40,821 nucleotides of DNA from Spirochaetota bacterium (GCA_025457965.1 JALOTJ010000014.1:1-40821), one strand, 5' to 3'; shown: positions 15,112-22,936, numbered from the stretch's first letter. Notes: generated from the letters alone by a model not told the origin. Numbers and translations are program-made.

Positions 15112-15776
15112 TAGCCGTTCCGTGAATAAAAAAATGAGATCTCGTCGATCTGGCTCGATATGGCGGGCGCTTCGGAACGATCGCGTCGGATGAAAAATTT
15201 ATCGATCCGTGCGTCGTTTGACCGGGACACGATGGACAGCACGTACCACAGCGGCGGTATGAGGACTCCGTCCCGGGTTGACCACTCCGCGGGAACTCCG
15301 CCGGCGGCGAAGGATTCTGCAATTTCGAAGGAAAGGAATTCCGCGTATTCACCGAAACGTGAATTGTCGATCGCGAAAAGGCAGGGATGATGCAGGTAAA
15401 AAACAAGTATGGCGCGTTGTCGCAGATAAAGGGCCATCAGCTCCGTTTCGCCCGCCTCGATGTGGCGCGGCCGGAGAACGATCTTTTCGATGTTCTCAAG
15501 GTCACTCTTGCGCGGATACAGCGAGAGCAGGTAGCGCATGTAGTCCGGGCCCTTAAGTATCGCGCGGTTGCCGTGGTGCGTTCGTCGCGGATAGATGATT
15601 TCCACGGCGGCCGAGTTGTGCCTGAAACGGTCCCTCACGTACAGGGAGTCGAAGCGGGACCGGAGAAGGTTGTCGATATCCAGGGAAATATCCTCCTCGA
15701 TCTCTCCGCTCGATTGCTCGACCGGGGGACCCGTCCCGTGATAAACATCCCCGTAATATTCACGTATATCGAACAT
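15108..15776 (-). CDS. unrecognised 222-residue protein, coupled to hisJ
   Basis: I do not recognise this gene. It is a soluble, acidic/aromatic protein without signal peptide or clear transmembrane helix, beginning MFDIREYYGDVYHG. The visible pattern is an N-terminal half with basic stretches (YPRRTHHGNRAIL) and a C-terminal half with hydrophobic strands (LMALYLRQRAILVFYLHH, IPPLWYVLSIVSR). The ATG at 15776 has only a weak ribosome binding site. Its stop overlaps the TTG start of hisJ by four bases, so the two products are made together. A promoter plus terminator unit ends about 95 bases upstream and might attenuate this operon. Confidence 0.65.
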   Translation of the reverse strand: MFDIREYYGDVYHGTGPPVEQSSGEIEEDISLDIDNLLRSRFDSLYVRDRFRHNSAAVEIIYPRRTHHGNRAILKGPDYMRYLLSLYPRKSDLENIEKIVLRPRHIEAGETELMALYLRQRAILVFYLHHPCLFAIDNSRFGEYAEFLSFEIAESFAAGGVPAEWSTRDGVLIPPLWYVLSIVSRSNDARIDKFFIRRDRSEAPAISSQIDEISFFYSRNGY

Positions 15777-15870
15777 ACTGATTAATGTAGCGAACGATCG
15801 GTCCGATACAACCTTTTTTCAACGTCGCCGGAAAAAATAGAAAGGACCCGTCCCATTCCGGAGGCGGTAC

Positions 15871-15900
15871 AAAAAAAGGACGATTCCGGGAGGAATCGTC
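15871..15900 (-). terminator. rho-independent terminator, minus strand
   Basis: GACGATTCC and GGAATCGTC form a perfect 9-bp stem with a 4-base loop. On the minus strand it is followed by C and seven T (15877-15871). It is the 3' end of the short transcript predicted at 15945. Confidence 0.88.
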
Positions 15901-15945
15901 AACCGTTTTAGTGGAATAGTTGGAAGGTTGCCACCCTGAGGCAGC
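15871..15945 (-). ncRNA. candidate small RNA or attenuated leader, about 75 nt
   Basis: A strong promoter (TTGACT, 17 bases, TATATT) would start a transcript near 15945, and a strong terminator ends it at about 15871. No reading frame of useful length lies between. Internally CAACC and GGTTG can pair just before the terminator stem. Because the next gene on the same strand starts only about 95 bases further on (15776), the unit may instead be a leader whose terminator is sometimes bypassed. I do not recognise a known riboswitch or sRNA family. Confidence 0.55.
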
Positions 15946-15951
15946 ATAATA

Positions 15952-15980
15952 AATATAGCGCGCGCGAATCGGGGAGTCAA
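15952..15980 (-). promoter_or_regulatory. strong sigma70-type promoter, minus strand
   Basis: TTGACT (15980-15975), a 17-base spacer and TATATT (15957-15952). Each box has 5 of 6 consensus bases. It drives the predicted short RNA and possibly the hisJ operon. Confidence 0.7.
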
Positions 15981-16198
15981 AATTATTTGTCATTTTTTGA
16001 TCGACGAAACCATTAATTAATACGGGCCACGCGCTTTCAGGTTTTACCGTCCTTTCCTTGCACTTCCAGCAACACTTCCTCAACCCGTTGGAACTCGAGG
16101 GCCTAGTCAAAAAAATATACGTCCCCGTGCTCCCGGCAGCGGTCCCCGTATTCGGTTTACGGGTAATTACTGAATACGATGACCGCGGGCGCCAGCTG

Positions 16199-16228
16199 CC
16201 GACGGGGATAATCCGACTCCCCTGTCGG
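16199..16228. repeat. 9-bp inverted repeat with one bulge
   Basis: CCGACGGGG (16199-16207) pairs with CCCC-T-GTCGG (16219-16228), leaving a single bulged T and an 11-base loop. Confidence 0.6.
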
Positions 16229-16432
16229 TCACCACCGGGTGTGTTTCGATGTTCAGTACCGACAATCAAATCCTCACATTTAAACTCCCGGCATGAGGAA
16301 TCGCGTTTGCGGCCGCTTCCGGAAAAGCCCTGAAAAGAACGACGGTACGCTCGTCTTTTATCTCGGCGTCATTTTCCGGAGCCGTGATTTCGAATGGTAT
16401 TCCCGAAATTTATTTCCAGATGATCGAGCCCT

Positions 16433-16465
16433 CCCGGACCATCAGTATTTTCAGTCTGGTCCGGG
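16433..16465. repeat. 9-bp inverted repeat, first of two back-to-back hairpins
   Basis: CCCGGACCA (16433-16441) and TGGTCCGGG (16457-16465) are perfect complements around a 15-base loop. It abuts the 16-bp hairpin that begins at the next base. Confidence 0.7.
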
Positions 16466-16508
16466 GCCATGGTCGCGGTCCCGCATTCAGCAGGACCGCG
16501 ACCATGGC
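16466..16508. repeat. perfect 16-bp inverted repeat
   Basis: GCCATGGTCGCGGTCC (16466-16481) is repeated in exact inverse complement at 16493-16508, around an 11-base loop. The plus strand continues TTTCTGT, only a weak T tract, so a terminator is possible but not clear. The arms are far too long to be chance. Confidence 0.8.
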
Positions 16509-16614
16509 TTTCTGTATGGTAGATAGTATGTCCGGACGAATGCTTAAGGTCAGCGGGAAATATGGGTTTCGCTTTCATATAAAAATTACTTGTTATAAAA
16601 CACTATTCTGGGTG

Positions 16615-16623
16615 TGGTATACT
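16615..16623 (+). promoter_or_regulatory. extended -10 promoter candidate for the heme operon
   Basis: TGGTATACT has a good -10 hexamer (TATACT) with the upstream TG of an extended -10 element. No convincing -35 box lies 16-18 bases upstream. A second TATACT occurs at about 16704. Either could start the operon transcript. Confidence 0.35.
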
Positions 16624-16737
16624 GGATCATGTGCTTTATTGAAGGGATATCGACGCGAAATACGGTGATAGCAGGTATTGCCGGGTTTTGCGTCCGCTCC
16701 GAGTATACTATCGCAGGCAGGGAAGGCGGCGGATTCC

Positions 16738-17577
16738 ATGTTCGATGTGCTTTTTATCACTACGCTGGTCCTGTTTGTCGTCACATCGGTGCTGTGCATT
16801 TACTCACTTCATACCGATGACGACAGGCACAAAAACAGGGCAAGGCTGTTACTGATCGCCGCCATCGCGACGTTTGTCGCGCTGGGTGCGGTTCGCTTCT
16901 ATCTCACTACCGATGATGGAGTCGTGAGGGGGGCGTTTACGATCTGGGGATATTTTTATCTTCTCGCGCTTGCTCTCGTGGTTCTTCTCGTTTATCTCTA
17001 CTTTTCGCGGTGGAGGGCCCAGTGGTGGTCGTTCACCACGCTTGCGGTCCCTTTCATTACCCTGGTGCTCATCATCTCGACTCCCTTTCTTGATTCAGCC
17101 AGGAGAATCACGGTCGAAACCGGGCACTGGCTGCTCCCGCTCCACATCGTAATAGCCATCCTCGGGGAGATTTTCTTTTTTCTGAGCTTCATCGGTTCGG
17201 TGCTGTATCTGGTGATGGAATGGCAGCTGAAGAAAAAGGCCTCGATGCGCTTCATCTTCCGCCTTCCCACCCTGGAGTCCATTGAAAAATTCAACAGGTG
17301 GGCGATCGCACGGGCTTTTCTGCTGCTTTCATTCGGGCTTGTCTCCGGGGCCTTTGTCGCGTACGGGGTATTCGCCACCATGTTTCAGGGAAGTCCGAAG
17401 GAGATCATCCTGTACGCCTCATGGACTGTGATGCTGAGCCTCTTCTGGCTGCGCCACGGAGGGCGACTCGACCCGCACCGGGCGAGCCAGCTCAACGTGC
17501 TTCTTTTCGTCGTGCTCATGTTCATCTTTATGTTTGCCAACATCTACATCACTATGGGGTTCCACGGCTTCAAATGA
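16738..17577 (+). CDS. HemX/CcsA-like membrane protein at the head of the heme operon
   Basis: A 279-residue integral membrane protein with about eight hydrophobic helices, of the cytochrome c assembly (CcsA/HemX) type. Members with a WWD motif deliver heme to cytochrome c; HemX members sit beside hemA and influence glutamyl-tRNA reductase levels. Here a conserved His precedes a helix (WLLPLHIVIAILGEIFF) and another lies near the C-terminus (MGFHGFK), but no WGxxWxWD-type heme handling motif is seen, which favours HemX over CcsA. The ATG at 16738 is chosen because it begins the first membrane helix. Its stop overlaps the hemA start as ATGA. The genetic context strongly supports a role in controlling heme synthesis. 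Confidence 0.75.
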   Translation: MFDVLFITTLVLFVVTSVLCIYSLHTDDDRHKNRARLLLIAAIATFVALGAVRFYLTTDDGVVRGAFTIWGYFYLLALALVVLLVYLYFSRWRAQWWSFTTLAVPFITLVLIISTPFLDSARRITVETGHWLLPLHIVIAILGEIFFFLSFIGSVLYLVMEWQLKKKASMRFIFRLPTLESIEKFNRWAIARAFLLLSFGLVSGAFVAYGVFATMFQGSPKEIILYASWTVMLSLFWLRHGGRLDPHRASQLNVLLFVVLMFIFMFANIYITMGFHGFK

Positions 17578-18890
17578 AAGAGAGCATGAACAGGCCCGAG
17601 ATCGGACTTATCGGGCTCAGCCATAAGACGGCGCCCGTTGACCTCCGCGAGCGGTTTACGCTCGGCGACGAGGAGCTTCCCGGCTTCTTCGAAAAGACCT
17701 GCGCCGAGGGTGTCGATGAGATCGTCTACCTATCCACCTGCAACCGGGTGGAGATATACTTCATCACGAGCGACATGAATGCGGCGGTCGAATCGGTGCT
17801 TGGAGTCCTGGAGGGCGTTTCGCTGCTTCCCAGAGGAAAATTCGAGTCCTCGCTTTATAAAAAGTATTCGCGCGAGGCGGTGCTCCATTTATTGTCGGTA
17901 GCCTCGTCGCTCGATTCCATGGTGCTGGGAGAAAACGAGATATTCTTTCAGGTTAAGAACTGCTATGGCAAATCGGTGCGCGCTGGCAGGGCCGGCACCG
18001 TGCTCAACCGGCTCTTCCACCAGGCCTTTCGCACGGCAAAGCGCGTGCGCTCCGAGACCGAGATATCGAAGAACCCGCTTTCCATCGCATATATCGCGAC
18101 CGAGCTCGCGCGCAAGATCTTCGACGACCTTTCGTGCCAGAGGGCGCTGCTGCTCGGGGCCGGAGAGATGGGAGAGCTCATCCTGAAATATTTTACCAAG
18201 TATAATATCGGAGAGATCAGCATCGTAAACCGCTCGCTCGCCAACGCCGAACGGATTGCCAGGGATGTCAACCGCGAGGCGCACGTCGTGCCGCTTGACG
18301 ACCTGGCCTCGGCGGCGCAGGGCGCGGATATCATCATCGCGTCGGCGTCCTCTCCGAGCTTTCTCGTGACGCCGGAGATGATGAGATCGATAGCGAAAAA
18401 GCGCGGAAGCCGCCCGGTTTTCCTGATCGATATCGCCGTTCCGCGGAACGTCGATCCCGGGGTGGGGAGGCTCGATAACGTGTTCCTTTACAATATCGAC
18501 GACCTCAAGTCGATCGCCGACGAGAACCTGAAGCACCGGCTGCGGGAGATCGATGTCGCCGAGGGTTTGATCCGGTCGGACGCGGACGAGTTTTATGAAT
18601 GGTACGCGGGACTTGCCGTGGTACCGGCGATCGTTAAAATACGAAACGAGTTCGAGGCGATCCGCAGCGGTGAGCTCGAGCGCTACCGCCGGCGGAAGCT
18701 CAAGCACCTTTCGGATGACGACTTCCACATGGTCGAGGACCTCACGCGCCAGATCATGACTAAGACGCTGCACAATCCGATCACCTATCTCAAACGCTAC
18801 CAGACGAAGGCGAAGGGGCATCACGACCGGGAGGCACAACACGGTCCCGGCGAGGCGGCGCGCATAATAGAGGAGCTGTTCAATAAATGA
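17574..18890 (+). CDS. hemA: glutamyl-tRNA reductase
   Basis: The enzyme reduces glutamyl-tRNA(Glu) to glutamate-1-semialdehyde with NADPH, the first committed step of C5 tetrapyrrole synthesis. The 438-residue length is normal. The catalytic domain has GLSHKTAPVDLRERF and the nucleophile in YLSTCNRVEIYF (C56). SMVLGENEIFFQVK and KRVRSETEISKNPLS follow, and the NADP-binding segment is ALLLGAGEMGELIL. A helical dimerisation tail ends in RIIEELFNK. The start ATG at 17574 overlaps the upstream stop (ATGA); the ATG at 17586 is an alternative. The next gene overlaps its stop in the same manner. HemL and HemB are not in the window. Confidence 0.95.
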   Translation: MKESMNRPEIGLIGLSHKTAPVDLRERFTLGDEELPGFFEKTCAEGVDEIVYLSTCNRVEIYFITSDMNAAVESVLGVLEGVSLLPRGKFESSLYKKYSREAVLHLLSVASSLDSMVLGENEIFFQVKNCYGKSVRAGRAGTVLNRLFHQAFRTAKRVRSETEISKNPLSIAYIATELARKIFDDLSCQRALLLGAGEMGELILKYFTKYNIGEISIVNRSLANAERIARDVNREAHVVPLDDLASAAQGADIIIASASSPSFLVTPEMMRSIAKKRGSRPVFLIDIAVPRNVDPGVGRLDNVFLYNIDDLKSIADENLKHRLREIDVAEGLIRSDADEFYEWYAGLAVVPAIVKIRNEFEAIRSGELERYRRRKLKHLSDDDFHMVEDLTRQIMTKTLHNPITYLKRYQTKAKGHHDREAQHGPGEAARIIEELFNK

Positions 18891-19951
18891 AGATGGCGGC
18901 GGACACCCTGAGGCTGGTATTTTGGGAACTCACGAAACGGTGCAACCTGCGCTGCGTACACTGCCGCGCGGAGGCGAACGATTCGCTCTACTCGGGCGAG
19001 CTCGATACGGCCGCGGCGCTTCGCGTCGTTGACGACATCGCCGCCTTCGCGAGCCCCATCCTGGTGCTGACAGGCGGTGAGCCGCTGTATCGGGCGGACC
19101 TTTTCGAGATCGCGCGTTACGCCGGGGAGAGGGGCCTGCGGACCGCGCTGGCGACCAACGGAACGCTGATCGATGAGAGCATCGCATGTGCGATCCGGGA
19201 AGCGGGGTTCAGCCGGGTGAGCATCTCGATCGACGGTTCCAGCGCCGTTTCGCACGACGGTTTTCGGGGCATTCCCGGGTCCTTTGACCTGGCCCTCGCC
19301 GGCGCGCGCCTTCTCCGCGAGAAGGGGGTCGAGTTCCAGTTCAACACGACGATCACCCGGCGGAACGTGGAAGAGATCGAGGGCGTGCTCCGGCTCGCGG
19401 AGGAGCGCGGCGCGAAGGCGCTGCACGTCTTCATGCTGGTGCCGGTGGGCTGCGGCGTGGAGATCGCCGAGAGCGATATGCTCTCGCGCGATAAATACGA
19501 GGAGGTCCTCGTCTGGCTGTATCACCGCACGAAAGAGGCGCCGTTTGAGTTTAAGGCGACCTGCGCCCCGCATTATTACCGTATTATGCGCCAGGAGGCG
19601 AAAAGGGAGGGCCGCGCGATTAGCTTTGAGACTGACGGCATGGCGGCCATGACGCGCGGCTGCCTTGCCGGAAGCGGTGTGTGTTTCATCTCGCACCGGG
19701 GCGACGTCCAGCCCTGCGGCTATCTTCCGCTCGTGGCGGGAAACGTGGTCGACAAGCCGCTCGGAAAAATATGGAAAAATTCTGAATTGTTCGGCAAACT
19801 GCGAAAGATTGACGACCTGGGCGGCAAGTGCGGCCTTTGCGAGTATCGATCCTTCTGCGCGGGCTGTCGCGCGCGTGCCTATTACGAGACGGGGGACTGT
19901 ATGGCCGAGGAGCCGTACTGCGTATACGAGCCGAAGAGGGCGGGGGCGTGA
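18887..19951 (+). CDS. ahbD: AhbD-type heme b synthase, radical SAM/SPASM
   Basis: AhbD converts iron-coproporphyrin III to heme b by two oxidative decarboxylations, using S-adenosylmethionine and [4Fe-4S] clusters without oxygen. The radical SAM cluster motif CNLRCVHC gives C19, C23 and C26. LVLTGGEPLYRADLFEIARY and VSISIDGSSAVSHDGFRG follow, as in AhbD. The C-terminal SPASM-like cysteines are GDVQPCGYLP, KCGLCEYRSFCAGC and later Cys residues for an auxiliary cluster. The 354-residue length fits. It is translationally coupled on both sides (ATGA with hemA, GTGA with the next gene). The sequence style (WELTKRCNLRCVHCRAEA) matches AhbD rather than AhbC/NirJ, and the presence of a separate AhbC-like gene supports this. 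Confidence 0.88.
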   Translation: MKMAADTLRLVFWELTKRCNLRCVHCRAEANDSLYSGELDTAAALRVVDDIAAFASPILVLTGGEPLYRADLFEIARYAGERGLRTALATNGTLIDESIACAIREAGFSRVSISIDGSSAVSHDGFRGIPGSFDLALAGARLLREKGVEFQFNTTITRRNVEEIEGVLRLAEERGAKALHVFMLVPVGCGVEIAESDMLSRDKYEEVLVWLYHRTKEAPFEFKATCAPHYYRIMRQEAKREGRAISFETDGMAAMTRGCLAGSGVCFISHRGDVQPCGYLPLVAGNVVDKPLGKIWKNSELFGKLRKIDDLGGKCGLCEYRSFCAGCRARAYYETGDCMAEEPYCVYEPKRAGA

Positions 19952-21006
19952 GCGTGACACGGTTCACCCGTACCGAGGAGCGCATCATCAACCGCATACA
20001 GGAGGACATCCCGCTTGCGGTCGAGCCCTTTCGGCGTATCGCCAGCGAGCTCTCGCTCGCGGAAGGCGATTTTATGGAAACTGTCGCGCGCCTGAAGGAG
20101 AAACGGATCGTACGCAACATCTCGGCCATCTTTAACGCGCACCGGCTGGGCTATCATTCGAGCCTGGTGGCGTTCTCCGTCGCCGGCGCGGACGTGGAAA
20201 GCGCGGTGACGATCATCAACGCGCATCCCGGCGTGAGCCATAACTACCTTCGGGATCACCGCTTCAATATCTGGTTTACGCTGGCGGTGGACGGTGCGAC
20301 TTCCCTCGAGGATGCCGCCTCGGTGCTCGCACGCATGTGCCGCGCGGGTGACCATCTCATCCTCCGCACGGAAAAGCTCTATAAAATAGGATTCATGCTG
20401 AGGATGGGGGATGACGCACCGGAGGACGAGGAGGAGGACGAAGCGGCCGTGACGAACGGCACGGCCCCCGCGCACGACGACGGCGAATACGCGCTCTCGG
20501 CCGAGGAGCGGGACGCGGTGCTGCTGCTCCAGACGGACCTGCCCATCACGCCGAGGCCGTTCGATGCGATAGTCGCGGAGGCGAAGAGCTCCATGAGCGC
20601 CGAACGGCTCGTAGCCATCGGCGGGGAATTGAAACTAAAGCGAATCATGCGCCGGTACGCCGCGGTGCTCAAGCATTACAACGCCGGCTACGGCGCGAAC
20701 GCCATGACCGCCTGGAAGACGGGTGACGGGCGGATGGAAGACGAGGTGATGCCGGTATTCCTGTCGGCAAAGAGCATCTCGCATTTGTACCGGCGGACGC
20801 TGCATCCCGGGCGATGGGAGCATCCGCTCTTCGCGATGATCCACGCGCGAAGCGACGCCGAGCTCGAAGGCATCATCGCAGCCCTCGAGGAGAAGTCGGG
20901 GCTGCGGGACTACCTGGTGCTGAAGAGCCTGCGCGAGTTCAAGAAGAAGCGCGTGACGTATTTTTCGCCGGCGTTCGACGAGTGGAAGAAGGAGAACATG
21001 GGATGA
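19948..21006 (+). CDS. ahbAB: fused AhbA-AhbB siroheme decarboxylase
   Basis: Siroheme decarboxylase removes the acetate carboxyl groups at C12 and C18 of siroheme, giving didecarboxysiroheme. It is normally two related Lrp/AsnC-type chains, AhbA and AhbB (NirD/L/G/H relatives). Here one 352-residue chain holds both. The first unit (to about residue 150) has a helix-turn-helix, RIVRNISAIFNAHRLGYHSSL, HPGVSHNYLRDHRFNIWFTL and a C-terminal strand region. An acidic linker (DDAPEDEEEDEA) follows, then a second unit with LQTDLPITPRPFDAI, LKLKRIMRRYAAVLKHYNAGY and VSHLY-like AKSISHLYRRTLH. The start is GTG 19948, overlapping the previous stop (GTGA); GTG 19954 is an alternative. It overlaps ahbC by ATGA. 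The DNA-binding-like fold is expected to be catalytic here, not regulatory. Confidence 0.87.
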   Translation: MSVTRFTRTEERIINRIQEDIPLAVEPFRRIASELSLAEGDFMETVARLKEKRIVRNISAIFNAHRLGYHSSLVAFSVAGADVESAVTIINAHPGVSHNYLRDHRFNIWFTLAVDGATSLEDAASVLARMCRAGDHLILRTEKLYKIGFMLRMGDDAPEDEEEDEAAVTNGTAPAHDDGEYALSAEERDAVLLLQTDLPITPRPFDAIVAEAKSSMSAERLVAIGGELKLKRIMRRYAAVLKHYNAGYGANAMTAWKTGDGRMEDEVMPVFLSAKSISHLYRRTLHPGRWEHPLFAMIHARSDAELEGIIAALEEKSGLRDYLVLKSLREFKKKRVTYFSPAFDEWKKENMG

Positions 21007-22277
21007 TTGATATAGGAAAGCTGTACTGCGGCGGTTCGTCGACCGGCGACGGCCTGCGCTACGGGACCGAGGCCCCGTCGGATGCGCACGGCAACGCGCC
21101 GCACCGGCGCGAAATTCTCGCGAGCGATCGGCGGCCCATCGTTGTATGGAGCACCACGCGAAGCTGCAACCTCAGCTGCGTACACTGCTACACCGACTCG
21201 GCCAATATAAAGTACGGCGGCGAGCTCGACACCGACGAGGGGATCAGGCTCGTCGACGACCTCGCGTCGTTTCGCGTACCCTCGCTCCTCTTCTCTGGCG
21301 GCGAGCCGCTCATGCGCAAGGACCTCTTCCGCCTCATCGAGCACGCTTCGAACGCCGGTATCCGCCCGGTCATCTCGACCAACGGTACACTCATCGACCG
21401 CGAGGCGGCGAACTCCATCCGTAACGCCGGCGTCACCTACGTCGGCATCAGCCTGGACGGCATGGAGGAGATCAATGACCGCTTCCGCGGGATGAAGGGC
21501 GCCTTCTCGAAGGCCATGAAGGGCTTCGAGCACTGCATCGCCGTCGGGCAGCGCGTGGGGCTGCGCCTCACGCTCACGCGGCGCAATTACGAGGACCTGG
21601 ATGGGATCTTCGACTTTATAGAGCGCGAGCAGATCAGCCGCGCCTGCTTTTATCATCTTGTCTACTCGGGCAGGGGCGGAAACCTCTACGGCGACGATCT
21701 CACCCATGCCGAAAGCCGCCGGGCGATGGACATCATACTGCGACGAACCAAGGATTATTTCGACCGCGGTCTCGATATCAACATCCTGACCGTGGACAAC
21801 CACGCTGACGGCGTGTACATCTTTCTCAGGCTTCTGGAGACCGATCAGGCGAAGGCGGAAAAGGTGCGCGCGCTCCTGGAATGGAACGGCGGCGGGGCGC
21901 ACTCGACCGGGGTCGGCATCGGCAATATCGATTTCGTCGGCAATGTGCATCCCGACCAGTTCTGGCAGGACTACACGCTCGGCAATGTCCGCGAGCGGAA
22001 TTTCGGCGATATATGGATGGACGAAGGCGATCCGCTTATGCGCGGGCTCAAGCGAAAGGCCGAGTATTTAAAGGGACGCTGCAGGCTGTGCGCGCACCGC
22101 CCGCTCTGCACCGGCGCGATGCGCGTGCGCGCCTTCCGTGCCTACAACGACCCGTGGGCCCCCGATCCGCAGTGCTATATCACCGACGAGGAAATCGGGC
22201 TTTCGGACGACAAAAAAAGGGAGCTTCGACAAAGCGGCGAGGAATTTCCGGTCCCCGCGGAGCTGGCGGCGCGATGA
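21003..22277 (+). CDS. ahbC: AhbC-type 12,18-didecarboxysiroheme deacetylase, radical SAM
   Basis: AhbC removes the two acetate side chains of didecarboxysiroheme to give iron-coproporphyrin III, the substrate of AhbD. The 424-residue protein has the radical SAM motif CNLSCVHC (C55, C59, C62) after an N-terminal extension. It also shows LLFSGGEPLMRKDLFRLIEHA and VGISLDGMEEINDRFRGM. The AhbC/NirJ-typical GIGNIDFVGNVHPDQFW and YTLGNVRERNFGDIWMD follow, then auxiliary-cluster cysteines CRLCAHRPLC. NirJ of heme d1 synthesis is the close alternative, but NirF and NirN are absent and AhbD is present, so heme b synthesis is favoured. It overlaps its neighbours by ATGA on both sides. Confidence 0.87.
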   Translation: MIDIGKLYCGGSSTGDGLRYGTEAPSDAHGNAPHRREILASDRRPIVVWSTTRSCNLSCVHCYTDSANIKYGGELDTDEGIRLVDDLASFRVPSLLFSGGEPLMRKDLFRLIEHASNAGIRPVISTNGTLIDREAANSIRNAGVTYVGISLDGMEEINDRFRGMKGAFSKAMKGFEHCIAVGQRVGLRLTLTRRNYEDLDGIFDFIEREQISRACFYHLVYSGRGGNLYGDDLTHAESRRAMDIILRRTKDYFDRGLDINILTVDNHADGVYIFLRLLETDQAKAEKVRALLEWNGGGAHSTGVGIGNIDFVGNVHPDQFWQDYTLGNVRERNFGDIWMDEGDPLMRGLKRKAEYLKGRCRLCAHRPLCTGAMRVRAFRAYNDPWAPDPQCYITDEEIGLSDDKKRELRQSGEEFPVPAELAAR

Positions 22278-22936
22278 AACTTTATCCGGTTCTTCTTAAT
22301 GTCGAAGGGAGGCTCGCCGTGGTGGTGGGCGGCGGCGAGGTGGCGCTTCGAAAGGTGCTCGACCTCCTCGACGCGGGCTCCCGCGTGAAGGTCGTTTCGC
22401 CGTGTATGCATGCCGATCTCGAGGAGACCGCGCGGGAGAACGCCGCTACGCTTCGCCTCGAGCGGCGCGAGTATCGTGACGGCGATCTCGAGGGCGCCGC
22501 GCTCGTCTTCGCGGCCACCGACAGTGCCGTCGTCAACAGAACCGTGTTCGAGGAGGCCGGGCGGCGCGGAATCTTTATTAATTCCGCCGACGATCCGCCG
22601 AACTGCTCGTTTTATCTTCCCTCGTCCGTCCGCAGGGGCGATTTCCTCATGGCCGTCTCCACGAGCGGGGCGTCGCCCGCCTACGCGGCGCGGCTTCGAC
22701 GCGCGCTCGAGAAGGCGATTCCGGAGAATATCGACGACATTCTCGCCGCGCTTCGTGAGGCGCGGCGCGTTCTTCAGGAGGACGCGGCCTTCGACGACCT
22801 TGATTTTTCCGCGCGCGGCGAGCTGCTTAAAAGCATTGTCGCTGACGACGCGCTCCTCGAGCGGTGCGCGCGGGCGTTCCGGGAGGGAGCGCTCACGGGG
22901 CTCCTGGGCGAGATGCTTGGGCGCAGGGCGCGCTGA
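22274..22936 (+). CDS. precorrin-2 dehydrogenase / sirohydrochlorin ferrochelatase domain protein
   Basis: A stand-alone CysG N-terminal / Met8-like protein of 220 residues. It oxidises precorrin-2 to sirohydrochlorin with NAD+, and in some members also inserts iron to make siroheme, the entry compound of the Ahb branch. The NAD-binding loop is VVVGGGEVALRKVLDLLDAG. The catalytic Asp lies in FINSADDPPNCSFYLPSS (D106/D107), followed by MAVSTSGASPAYAARLRR. The C-terminal helical part (to REGALTGLLGEML) is present. The methyltransferase half of CysG is missing, so uroporphyrinogen III methylation must be done elsewhere. SirC, CysG-N and Met8 names all apply; whether it chelates iron cannot be decided here. 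It is the last gene of the operon, before a terminator. Confidence 0.88.
   Translation: MKLYPVLLNVEGRLAVVVGGGEVALRKVLDLLDAGSRVKVVSPCMHADLEETARENAATLRLERREYRDGDLEGAALVFAATDSAVVNRTVFEEAGRRGIFINSADDPPNCSFYLPSSVRRGDFLMAVSTSGASPAYAARLRRALEKAIPENIDDILAALREARRVLQEDAAFDDLDFSARGELLKSIVADDALLERCARAFREGALTGLLGEMLGRRAR

Larger units (their letters stand above)
15981..16737. other. gene-free region rich in inverted repeats
   Basis: No credible gene on either strand: open frames here are short and of low-complexity composition without binding sites. The region instead contains several inverted repeats (16147-16178, 16199-16228, 16433-16465, 16466-16508) and ends with the promoter region of the heme operon. 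It may hold a structured RNA, regulatory DNA or decayed sequence. No tRNA, tmRNA, SRP RNA or RNase P RNA signature was recognised. Confidence 0.5.

Noticed and set aside
16195-16230. CGACGGGGAT resembling the 5' part of tmRNA
   Set aside because: No tRNA-like ends, no tag-peptide frame and no matching 3' CCA-type end could be found around it.
15760-16269. Possible minus-strand gene of about 169 codons
   Set aside because: It overlaps the promoter-terminator unit, has no ribosome binding site and no recognisable sequence pattern.
17574-22936. Heme d1 (NirJ/NirDL) interpretation of the radical SAM cluster
   Set aside because: NirF and NirN are absent and two different radical SAM proteins of AhbC and AhbD type are present, so heme b synthesis is the better reading; kept as an alternative in the gene notes.
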